Positions 1 through 5,930 of a stretch of 9,143 nucleotides of DNA are shown piece after piece. Under the pieces are notes generated by a model. It worked only from the letters and a program-made list of their open reading frames with translations. It was not told the origin of the DNA and did not search any database. A program made the position numbers and the translations under genes. Position 1 is the stretch's first letter; each line of letters starts with the position of its first letter. The DNA lies in NCBI GenBank assembly GCA_007119075.1, contig SKQJ01000251.1, positions 1-9,143 of the forward strand, written 5' to 3'. The stretch comes from Bacteroidales bacterium (GTDB taxonomy: Bacteria > Bacteroidota > Bacteroidia > Bacteroidales > PUMT01).

Positions 1-9
1 AAATATCAT

Positions 10-27
10 TGAATGAACGGTCAGTCA
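10..27. promoter_or_regulatory. TetR/AcrR-type operator-like inverted repeat
   Basis: An 18-bp imperfect palindrome with the symmetric pattern TGAnTGAnCGnTCAnTCA: 14 of 18 positions are self-complementary and the mismatches are placed symmetrically. Operators built from TGAnTGA-type half sites are common for TetR/AcrR-family repressors of efflux operons. It is centred near 18.5, where transcription from the leftward promoter at 26-55 would start, which is a sensible place for repression. The regulator and its target must lie left of the window, so the family assignment is inference from the site alone. Confidence 0.5.
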
Positions 28-55
28 AAAGTACAAAAAAAACTGATTTTCCAAA
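26..55 (-). promoter_or_regulatory. Bacteroidota-type promoter directing leftward transcription
   Basis: Read on the minus strand, TACTTTTG at 33-26 fits the Bacteroidota -7 consensus TAnnTTTG exactly. TTTG at 55-52 fits the -33 element, and the spacer between them is 18 bp. The surroundings are A/T-rich. The predicted start point, a few bases beyond position 26, falls inside the palindrome at 10-27. The driven gene is outside the window. Because the A-rich tract offers several possible TTTG placements, the -7 box is the firmer half of the call. Confidence 0.45.
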
Positions 56-353
56 AAAATTTTGACAGAATTTGGATTTTGGTGTCCACCAAAATTCATA
101 AACCGGATATGCAATGCTGTCTGGTTCATAAATTCAGGAGCATTTTTAATGGTTATTTTCTTACTGGCTGAAAAATTACTATTTTGGCAGCGACAGACAA
201 TTGATCCCGTTTCCGGCCGGACTCTGATGCAACAAACACCGGCAGGATCCGTAAAATCATTAATATCAGCACCATAATATTATAAGGTCAATGAAGTTTT
301 TATCAACCCACACTGTCAATCGAAACGTTGATTGCCACATAACAGCAGAAAAA
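56..353. other. Intergenic stretch without a convincing gene
   Basis: This AT-rich stretch of about 300 bp separates the leftward promoter from the first lipoprotein gene. An open frame of 71 codons (62-277) and an in-frame upstream ATG at 291 exist. Their translations resemble no family I know and lack a plausible domain or ribosome binding site. TATTTTGG at about 183-190 is close to, but does not match, the TAnnTTTG promoter box. I see no hairpin terminator, RNA gene or repeat here. It probably holds the 5' leader and promoter of the gene starting at 354. Confidence 0.4.
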
Positions 354-1346
354 ATGACCAAAAGAATTATTCAATGCCTGATTGCACTTATCCTGATAAT
401 AAATCTTTCAGCCTGTGATAAAATGGCTGAAGGAGATAAATCAAATACACTCCGCATTATCCTGGATACGGATATGGAGTCTGATGTTGATGATGTGGGC
501 GCTCTTGCCATGCTCCACGCTCTTGCGGATTTCGGGGAGACCGAAATTATGGGGGTCATTGTGTGTGCGAAAAATCCATGGAGTATATTATGCGCCGACA
601 GGATCAACACCTATTTTAACCGTGAAAACCTGCCCCTCGGGCAGCTCAGGGGGCCGGGGGTGGACCGGGAATCTGCTTACGCCCGGGGAGTGGCGGAAGA
701 ATTTCCCGGTACGCTGAAAAGCTCCGATGACGCCCCTGAAGCGGTTGATCAGTATCGCAGGATACTTGCAATGCAGCCCGACAACAGCGTTGTTATTCTG
801 AGCATCGGGTATCTCACCAACCTGAGAGACTTAATCAACAGCGGTCCCGACAGGCACAGCAGCCTTGACGGCCGGCAGCTGGTGGACCGGAAAGTGCGTC
901 TCTGGGTGTGCATGGGCGGACAATTCCCGTCGGGACGTGAAGCGAACATACGCTGGGATACCGAGGCATCCATCGAGGCAATAGACAAATGGCCCGGCGA
1001 GATCATTTTCAGCGGATGGGAAATCGGCCTTATGGATACCGGGGCGGATATTCTTGACCTGCCCGAATCAAATCCTGTACGCCGGGCATACCAGCTATTC
1101 GACCGTATACCGCATAAAAACTGGGATCAGGTAGCGGTACTGTATGCCGTGCGAGGTCTGAATGACGGACCCGCAGCCCATTACTGGCAATTATCCGGTT
1201 CCGGGCGCCTTGTCATAGACCCGGCTGACGGCAGCAATACCTGGGAAGAAGATCCGGCCGGGCCGCACCGGCATTTGATCCAGGTAGGATCGGACGAAGA
1301 AATAGCCAGGGAAATAGATGAACTGATGATGCATTTGCCGGAATGA
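354..1346 (+). CDS. Nucleoside hydrolase-family (IUNH) lipoprotein
   Basis: Predicted lipoprotein of 330 residues in the inosine/uridine-preferring nucleoside hydrolase superfamily, which cleaves N-glycosidic bonds of nucleosides or related ribosides. I chose Met at 354, not the in-frame ATG at 291, because it gives a clean type II signal peptide: basic MTKR, a hydrophobic stretch, then lipobox LSAC with Cys21. The calcium/ribose-binding signature is DTDMESDVDD at residues 38-47, a variant of the usual DTDPGxDD. Further family landmarks are IGYLTNL (151-157), the segment MGG (187-189) to DTEAS (202-206) that matches the region normally reading MGG...NxxxDPEA, and NWDQVAVLYAV (256-266) with the late metal-binding Asp258. 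The variant first motif and extracytoplasmic location suggest a substrate other than a plain cytosolic nucleoside, but the sequence does not say which. It is 118 bp upstream of the GH43 gene and may be co-transcribed with it. Confidence 0.85.
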   Translation: MTKRIIQCLIALILIINLSACDKMAEGDKSNTLRIILDTDMESDVDDVGALAMLHALADFGETEIMGVIVCAKNPWSILCADRINTYFNRENLPLGQLRGPGVDRESAYARGVAEEFPGTLKSSDDAPEAVDQYRRILAMQPDNSVVILSIGYLTNLRDLINSGPDRHSSLDGRQLVDRKVRLWVCMGGQFPSGREANIRWDTEASIEAIDKWPGEIIFSGWEIGLMDTGADILDLPESNPVRRAYQLFDRIPHKNWDQVAVLYAVRGLNDGPAAHYWQLSGSGRLVIDPADGSNTWEEDPAGPHRHLIQVGSDEEIAREIDELMMHLPE

Positions 1347-1464
1347 CCCGGGTCTGTCTCCGAATGCGGTACTAATGATTCCGGAAAAATCTTTAACATT
1401 GCGCAGGCTCTCCACCAGGGGGGCGATGAATAATGAACATTTATAAATAGCCAAATATACTGTT

Positions 1465-2454
1465 ATGAAGCCTGTTGTTTTTTTGATATCCCTGCTGCTT
1501 ATCATTAAATCCTGCGGTGAGCCGGCCGGAACACACGACCCGGTTTATTCCGGCAACCCTCTTTTTGATGGCTGGTATGCCGATCCCGCCTCCCGCATCT
1601 ACAATGATACATTCTGGATATTTCCCACCTACTCAGATTATTACCATAAGCAGGTCTTTTTCGACTGTTTCTCTTCGCCCGACCTTGTAAACTGGACCAG
1701 GCACGAACGGATCATCGACACCACGGAAGTTCAATGGGCCGACAGCGCTATGTGGGCGCCCGCATCGGTAGAAAAGGACGGGAAATATTATTTTTTCTTT
1801 GCAGCAAACGACATGTACCCGGGGGATATTGGCGGCATTGGTGTTGCGGTTTCAGACCGGCCGGAAGGCCCCTATAAAGATATGCTCGGTGAGCCCCTTA
1901 TCGGGGAAATCGTCAATGGTGCCCAGCCGATAGACCAGTACGTTTTTCAGGATGCCGACGGCACTTATTACATGTATTACGGGGGATGGGGCAGGTGCAA
2001 CGTGGTCAGGCTGAAGGATGATTTTACAGGGCTTGTGCCTTTTGAAGACGGGACTTATTACAGGGAAGTCACCCCGGAGAATTATGTGGAAGGTCCCTTT
2101 ATGTTCATCAGGGACGGGAAATATTATTTCATGTGGTCGGAGGGGGGCTGGACCGGCCCCAACTACCGGGTTGCCTATGCCATTTCCGATAATCCATTTG
2201 GCCCCTTTGAGAGGAAGGGAATAATACTCCAGCAGGATCCCGAGGTTGCCAGGGGGGCGGGGCATCATTCTGTCCTGGAGGTTCCGGGCGAGGATGAATA
2301 TTACATCGTCTACCACCGGAGGCCTCTGGAGGAAACACACAGGAACCACAGGGTTGTTTGCATCGAGAGGCTTGAATTTGATTCCGAAGGCAACATATTG
2401 CCGGTCACAATAACTTTCACGGGAGTTCCTGCCAGAACCCTTACAGACCGCTGA
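1465..2454 (+). CDS. Glycoside hydrolase family 43 lipoprotein
   Basis: A 329-residue predicted lipoprotein of GH43, inverting arabinofuranosidases, xylosidases and related enzymes with a five-bladed beta-propeller. The signal peptide has a hydrophobic core VVFLISLLLII and lipobox IKSC (Cys17). The three acidic catalytic residues can be placed: Asp40 in YADP (general base), Asp157 in PIDQYVF (pKa modulator) and Glu209 in VEGPF (general acid). Blade motifs such as WAPAS (97-101), DGTYYMYYGG (165-174) and DGKYYFMWSEGGW (217-229) are typical. GAGHHSV (264-270) carries the His that in many GH43 enzymes sits near the central metal. The length fits a single-domain enzyme without a carbohydrate-binding module. 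Linkage specificity cannot be read from sequence; arabinan, arabinoxylan or a galactan side chain are all possible. Oddly, the last nine codons and the stop lie inside the first unit of the tandem repeat at 2425-2608, so the C-terminus may have been remodelled by the repeat. Confidence 0.9.
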   Translation: MKPVVFLISLLLIIKSCGEPAGTHDPVYSGNPLFDGWYADPASRIYNDTFWIFPTYSDYYHKQVFFDCFSSPDLVNWTRHERIIDTTEVQWADSAMWAPASVEKDGKYYFFFAANDMYPGDIGGIGVAVSDRPEGPYKDMLGEPLIGEIVNGAQPIDQYVFQDADGTYYMYYGGWGRCNVVRLKDDFTGLVPFEDGTYYREVTPENYVEGPFMFIRDGKYYFMWSEGGWTGPNYRVAYAISDNPFGPFERKGIILQQDPEVARGAGHHSVLEVPGEDEYYIVYHRRPLEETHRNHRVVCIERLEFDSEGNILPVTITFTGVPARTLTDR

Positions 2455-2608
2455 TGCCTCCCGGGGCCGGATGCACATGGAGGTGTGTTCCTGCCAGAAC
2501 CCTGCCGGACCGCTGATGCATTTTCCTCCCGGGGCCGGATGCACATGGAGATGTGTTCCTGCCAGAACCCTGCCGGACCGCTGATGCATTTTTTCCCGTG
2601 GCCGGATC
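2425..2608. repeat. Three-copy 62/68-bp GC-rich tandem repeat
   Basis: Three direct copies begin with GTTCCTGCCAGAACCC at 2425, 2487 and 2555. Copy 1 is 62 bp, copy 2 is 68 bp (it has an extra six bases, ATTTTC, after GCTGATGC), and copy 3 decays after the CCGGAT at about 2608. Conserved blocks are GACCGCTGATGC and GGCCGGATGCACATGGAG. Copy 1 encodes the GH43 C-terminus VPARTLTDR plus stop; copies 2 and 3 would encode VPARTLPDR plus stop, so the unit carries a gene end with it. The leading block GTTC-CTGCCA-GAAC can form a 4-bp stem. The array fills the gap between two convergent genes and stops 14 bp short of the AraC gene's stop codon. Confidence 0.9.
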
Positions 2609-2622
2609 CCCGCGGATTTCGC

Positions 2623-3495
2623 TTACTGAGCCATGCCTGCAAACTGCCTCCTGTATACCGTGGGGGTGGTGCCGGCAAACTTTCTGAACTGTTTGTTGAA
2701 ATGGCTCAGATTGTTAAAGCCGCTGTCAAAGCATATTCTCGTCACGCTAAGATCCGGATCCATCAGTAATTTGCAGGCAAAATCCACCCTGATGCGCTGC
2801 AGGTATTCAAAGAGAGTCATGCCGGTCTGCCCCTTAAAGTACCTGCAAAGCGAGCCCGGGGCCATATTTGCTACGTCTGCCAGCTGATCCAGATTCACGC
2901 CTTCGCGGTAGTTTTTCATCAGAAAATTATGTATTTCAAGGATTCGCTTGTTCCCCGGCAAGAAGCGGGACTTCATGTATTCCTCGCTTGCCAGTTTTTT
3001 AACTAAGCTGCTTTTGCCAATTATATCCATAAGACGCAAGAAATGAAGCATCCTGTCAAACGCCGCAAGGTAGGGAAGTTTCAGCATCAGTGCGCTTGCT
3101 TCATTCAATGTCTCGCCTGTGATATGGAGACCCTGCTCCGAAAGATCAATAGCATTTTTTGCATGTGAAAATTCCGGCAAATCAAGCATCCGGGCGGAAA
3201 CAAGCTCAGGTGAAAACTGAAGGAAGACCATTTCAAGGGTGCGGTTCGTCCAGGCCCGGGGCTCCTTATTTGCGATCCACGTGTGGGGCAGATTGCGCCC
3301 GATGAACACAAGGTCGCCAGGCTGAAACTCCTCGATCGAATCGCCTACGATACGTTTGCCGGCACCTTCCAGGATAAAGCTTAGCTCATAATAGCTATGA
3401 TAATGCCAGGTGCTTTTTTCAAGGTTATCCTGGAAGACTCCGATATAGAATGATTCCCCGCCGCGCGGGGTGACAGCTTCATAGCGAGCGGGCAT
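2623..3495 (-). CDS. AraC-family transcriptional regulator with cupin sensor domain
   Basis: A 290-residue cytoplasmic DNA-binding regulator. The N-terminal part (about 28-75) is an AraC-type cupin: WHYHSYYELSFILEG is the classic first motif, and FQPGDLVFIGRNLPHTW the second. The C-terminal HTH_18 domain (about 187-285) has a first helix-turn-helix around NLDQLADVANMAPGSLCRYF (201-220). The second follows around residues 250-272, and FNKQFRKFAGTTPTVYRR (266-283) matches the AraC signature. Such proteins usually bind a small ligand, often a sugar, and activate a nearby operon through direct-repeat sites. It is transcribed divergently from the corrinoid protein gene, with 122 bp between the starts, so that operon is the most likely target; the convergent GH43 gene is an alternative. 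The ATG at 3495 begins just before the cupin domain and has no Shine-Dalgarno sequence. The inducer is unknown. Confidence 0.92.
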   Translation of the reverse strand: MPARYEAVTPRGGESFYIGVFQDNLEKSTWHYHSYYELSFILEGAGKRIVGDSIEEFQPGDLVFIGRNLPHTWIANKEPRAWTNRTLEMVFLQFSPELVSARMLDLPEFSHAKNAIDLSEQGLHITGETLNEASALMLKLPYLAAFDRMLHFLRLMDIIGKSSLVKKLASEEYMKSRFLPGNKRILEIHNFLMKNYREGVNLDQLADVANMAPGSLCRYFKGQTGMTLFEYLQRIRVDFACKLLMDPDLSVTRICFDSGFNNLSHFNKQFRKFAGTTPTVYRRQFAGMAQ

Positions 3496-3617
3496 GGTGA
3501 TTTATATGCAATTTGTCTTGTATATGTTAATATAGCATCGAATATAGTCAATATAGTCGTAGATTCTGTGTTCTGGCGTAATTATTTTAGTCGCATAAAT
3601 AATCAAACCGGCCCGTT
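3496..3617. promoter_or_regulatory. Divergent promoter region with direct repeats
   Basis: The AT-rich gap between the AraC-family gene and the corrinoid protein gene. Two series of short direct repeats are visible: TATATG at 3503-3508 and 3521-3526 (18 bp apart), and AATATAG at 3529, 3541 and 3550, the last two forming a perfect 9-bp tandem of AATATAGTC. AraC-family proteins commonly bind direct repeats, so these are candidate operators. TATTTTAG at 3583-3590, 27 bp before the mtaC-like ATG, matches the Bacteroidota -7 box TAnnTTTG at all but one fixed position. I see no good -33 element, as would be expected at an activator-dependent promoter. The operator assignment is inference. Confidence 0.4.
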
Positions 3618-4286
3618 ATGAATTATATACTCTCAAAGCTTCTGGAAGCCGTTGAATACGGCAAGGTAGACCAGGGGTCGCCTTACCCGCCAAACCTGAA
3701 GGGTATGGACGGGGCACATGAACTTACTCAAAAGGCCCTGGATGCCGGTATTATGCCCCAGGAGATACTTGAAACAGCCCTGATCCCCGCCATGGGCAAC
3801 GTCGGAAGGAAATTTTCCGAAAATAAGATATTTGTCCCCCAAATGCTCATGTCGGCCAGGGCAATGGGGGCTTCCATGGCCCATTTGAAACCTTTCTTTG
3901 CATCGGGGAAGATCAAAGCCAGGGGCACTTTTGTGATAGGAACTGTGAAAGGCGACCTGCACGATATCGGCAAAAATCTTGTCGCCATGATGGTAGAGGG
4001 AGCCGGCTGGACGATTGTTGATCTGGGAGTTGACGCGGACGCGGAAAGTTTTCTCGAAGCCTTGTCAAACAACCCCGGCGCAGTGGTAGGGCTTTCCGCA
4101 TTGCTCACCACCACCATGATCAACATGGGCGAGATCGTGGAAAAGATAAAGGAAAACGCTCCCGGCACCGTTATTCTGGTTGGCGGGGCACCGGTCAGCA
4201 CAGATTTTTGCAGGAAAATCGGCGCGGACTTTTATTCGCCCGATCCCCGCGGTGCTGTTGAATTTCTGAAACAGCTGGCTTCCTGA
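3618..4286 (+). CDS. mtaC: MtaC-like corrinoid (cobalamin-binding) protein
   Basis: A 222-residue cytoplasmic corrinoid protein that carries the methyl group in a corrinoid-dependent methyltransferase system. The N-terminal part (about 1-95) is the helical B12-binding-2 cap found in MtaC, MtbC, MttC and MetH. The Rossmann-like B12-binding domain starts near 102. It holds the signature GDLHDIGKN (112-120), with His115 as the lower axial ligand to cobalt, then VVGLSALLTTTM (156-167) and ILVGGAPV (186-193). Methanogen and acetogen homologues have the same layout. A substrate cannot be assigned from this protein alone, because corrinoid proteins of methanol, methylamine and methoxyaromatic systems look alike. 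The MtaB-like gene 112 bp downstream makes methanol or another small methyl donor the best guess. A degenerate repeat lies between the two genes. The gene symbol is by homology and position. Confidence 0.85.
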   Translation: MNYILSKLLEAVEYGKVDQGSPYPPNLKGMDGAHELTQKALDAGIMPQEILETALIPAMGNVGRKFSENKIFVPQMLMSARAMGASMAHLKPFFASGKIKARGTFVIGTVKGDLHDIGKNLVAMMVEGAGWTIVDLGVDADAESFLEALSNNPGAVVGLSALLTTTMINMGEIVEKIKENAPGTVILVGGAPVSTDFCRKIGADFYSPDPRGAVEFLKQLAS

Positions 4287-4297
4287 TTCACTGTCCC

Positions 4298-4378
4298 CCG
4301 GGTTAATTCCCGTTTTCAGCGTACCGGGTCATGATCCCAGGCGGCCGGGCGCCGGGTCATGAAGTCCGGATTGGCACT
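4298..4378. repeat. Degenerate 26-28-bp repeat between mtaC- and mtaB-like genes
   Basis: The core CCGGGT occurs at 4298, 4324 and 4352, spaced 26 and 28 bp. The second and third units share CCGGGTCATGA exactly; the first is more diverged (CCGGGTTAATTCCC). GC-rich segments such as GGCGGCCGGGCGCC can fold weakly. No T-run follows, so this is not an obvious intrinsic terminator. It begins 12 bp after the mtaC-like stop codon and could affect how much of the transcript reaches the downstream gene, but that is speculative. The two-unit core is clear and the third unit is less certain. Confidence 0.55.
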
Positions 4379-4398
4379 AACATAAAAAAGCACGCGAA

Positions 4399-5775
4399 AT
4401 GAAGTACAGGCACCTTGTTATAACCGATCCTGCAAAACTTATCTTCGGCACCGCCCCCTATCCTGTAAAAACCCGGAGGGGATTGCATATTGGCGGTGGA
4501 CAGGTATATTCCGAATTGAATTTTACCCTGCCGGTGATGAGCATAAATGATCAGACACTCCCTGAGGTTTATGCCCATTATCGCCAGATTACAGAAGGCG
4601 CTCTTGAAAGGGCGCTGCAACTTAACAGCAAGGGCGTGATCCTGGAATTTGAAACACTCCTGGAAATGACAAAATCCCCGGCCACAGGTGTGGAGATAGT
4701 AAAGATCATGAATGATATCTGCGAAAGCTTCTACCAGAAGCATGGCCTTGCATCCGAAATCCGTCTCACGCCAAACGATCTCCGGGAATTCGAGCGGCCG
4801 GCCCTGCAGCGAACCTCCCGGCTGCTTGAACCCATGTTTCAGCTTTTTGAACAGGGCATGCTGGCTGGCGGTGACCTTCTTTCGATCGAGAGTACCGGAG
4901 GCAAGGAGGTTTCCGACGAAGCGCTGATGATGTGCGATATCAAGGCGGTATTATTTTCGCTTGCCGTATTGGGTGTCAGGGATATGCAGTTCCTCTGGGA
5001 AAAAATAGCCGCCCTTGCCAGGCAGCACGGAAAGATCCCGGCCGGCGACTCAGCATGCGGCTTTGCAAATACCGCCATGGTGCTGGCGGAGAAGAAATAT
5101 ATACCTACCGTATTTGCAGCCCTGGTCCGGGTCATCTCCGTGGTACGCTCCATTGTCGCCATGGAGCAGGGAGCGGTGGGACCGGACAAAGACTGTGCCT
5201 ATGAAGGCCCTTACCTGAAAGCCATAACCGGCATTCCGATTTCCATGGAGGGCAAAACCGCCGCATGTGCCCATCTGAGCCCGGTAGGCAATATCTCCTC
5301 GGCATGCGCCGATCTCTGGAGCAACGAATCGGTCCAGAATATCAAGCTGCTTTCCGGCATGGCCCCTGTTGCCTATATGGAACAGCTCGAATATGATGTG
5401 CGGCTGATGAATACCGCATTAAAAAAGGGAGCAGCCTACAGCCGCACCCTTCAGCAACTGCTTGTGGAATCGGATGTTTATACAGATGCCCAGGCACTTG
5501 TCCTTGACCCGTCCAATGTGATACGCATTTCCTCAGCCCTTATCCAGGGCGATTCCTATGTTGCCAATGCCAGAAACGGAGCCCTGGAGTTTATTGAAAT
5601 TCTCGAAGAAACACTGGCATCAGGCCGGATGACACTGCCTGAAATGGAGTTGTCCTATATTCCGGTGCTGCGTGAAGAGCTTCAAAGCATACCCGACAGT
5701 GAAAGTGATTTTATCGAAATGATGCTTCCACTGCTCGATCCATCCAAATTCATTCCGTCGGAATACGGATTATAA
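4399..5775 (+). CDS. mtaB: MtaB-like methanol:corrinoid methyltransferase
   Basis: A 458-residue cytoplasmic zinc enzyme of the MtaB family, close in length to the archaeal methanol-cobalamin methyltransferase (about 460). It should activate methanol at zinc and methylate the Co(I) of its partner corrinoid protein. Family blocks run the whole length: KLIFGTAPYPVKTRRGLHIG (13-32), DLLSIESTGGKEV (159-171), AGDSACGFANTAM (215-227), GAVGPDKDCAYE (258-269), ISMEGKTAACAH (281-292), LWSNESVQ (306-313) and the terminal PSEYGL. The zinc ligands known from Methanosarcina barkeri MtaB (Glu164, Cys220, Cys269) appear here as Glu164, Cys220 and Cys266, from aligning remembered motifs by eye. All three are present, so the site looks intact. 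There is no in-frame amber codon as in pyrrolysine-dependent MttB or MtmB. It follows the mtaC-like gene, the order of archaeal mtaCB operons. A related methyl donor instead of methanol remains possible. Confidence 0.88.
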   Translation: MKYRHLVITDPAKLIFGTAPYPVKTRRGLHIGGGQVYSELNFTLPVMSINDQTLPEVYAHYRQITEGALERALQLNSKGVILEFETLLEMTKSPATGVEIVKIMNDICESFYQKHGLASEIRLTPNDLREFERPALQRTSRLLEPMFQLFEQGMLAGGDLLSIESTGGKEVSDEALMMCDIKAVLFSLAVLGVRDMQFLWEKIAALARQHGKIPAGDSACGFANTAMVLAEKKYIPTVFAALVRVISVVRSIVAMEQGAVGPDKDCAYEGPYLKAITGIPISMEGKTAACAHLSPVGNISSACADLWSNESVQNIKLLSGMAPVAYMEQLEYDVRLMNTALKKGAAYSRTLQQLLVESDVYTDAQALVLDPSNVIRISSALIQGDSYVANARNGALEFIEILEETLASGRMTLPEMELSYIPVLREELQSIPDSESDFIEMMLPLLDPSKFIPSEYGL

Positions 5776-5839
5776 AGCTTTCAGGCTTCATCTGATCTGT
5801 TAAACACGGGGCAGCAGCTCCTGCAGGTCAGTGCCGGCG

Positions 5840-5930
5840 GCCTGGGAGATATGGCTCCTGATCAGTAAGGCCCGGGGGGTCTGGCTCTTGATTATTGAGG
5901 CCTGGCGGGATATGGCTCCTGATCAGAAAA
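5840..5930. repeat. Three-copy 30-31-bp tandem repeat at a gene 3' end
   Basis: Three direct units lie at 5840-5869, 5870-5899 and 5900-5930. Each starts with GCC and contains the block TATGGCTCCTGATCAG or a diverged form of it. Units 1 and 3 share TATGGCTCCTGATCAG exactly, while unit 2 reads TCTGGCTCTTGATTAT. On the minus strand, unit 3 encodes the DUF5694-like protein's C-terminus SDQEPYPARPQ, and the stop codon (5892-5894) lies at the end of unit 2. The array occupies part of the 116-bp gap between convergent genes. It differs in sequence from the repeats at 2425 and 4298. Confidence 0.85.

Noticed and set aside
62..277. Open frame of 71 codons on the plus strand
   Set aside because: No recognisable domain, no ribosome binding site, and the translation (Trp/Phe-rich then mixed) looks like a chance frame in AT-rich intergenic DNA.
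291..353. Upstream in-frame ATG extending the nucleoside hydrolase by 21 residues
   Set aside because: The extension puts polar residues ahead of an otherwise perfect lipoprotein signal peptide starting at 354, so the shorter start is preferred.
2425..2608. CRISPR array
   Set aside because: The units are contiguous, with no unique spacers between short identical repeats, and there are no cas genes in the window.
1852..2678. Long minus-strand frames of 245 and 122 codons across the GH43 gene and its repeat
   Set aside because: They are antisense shadows of the GH43 gene. The repeated peptide pattern (such as CISGPAGFWQEH) simply reflects the DNA tandem repeat, and the 62/68-bp period shifts the frame.
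3728..4201. Minus-strand frame of 157 codons opposite the corrinoid protein
   Set aside because: Antisense to a gene with clear B12-binding motifs; the translation has no family features.
4399..5775. Pyrrolysine-containing methylamine methyltransferase (MttB/MtmB type)
   Set aside because: The frame has no internal amber codon, and the conserved blocks and zinc ligands match MtaB instead.
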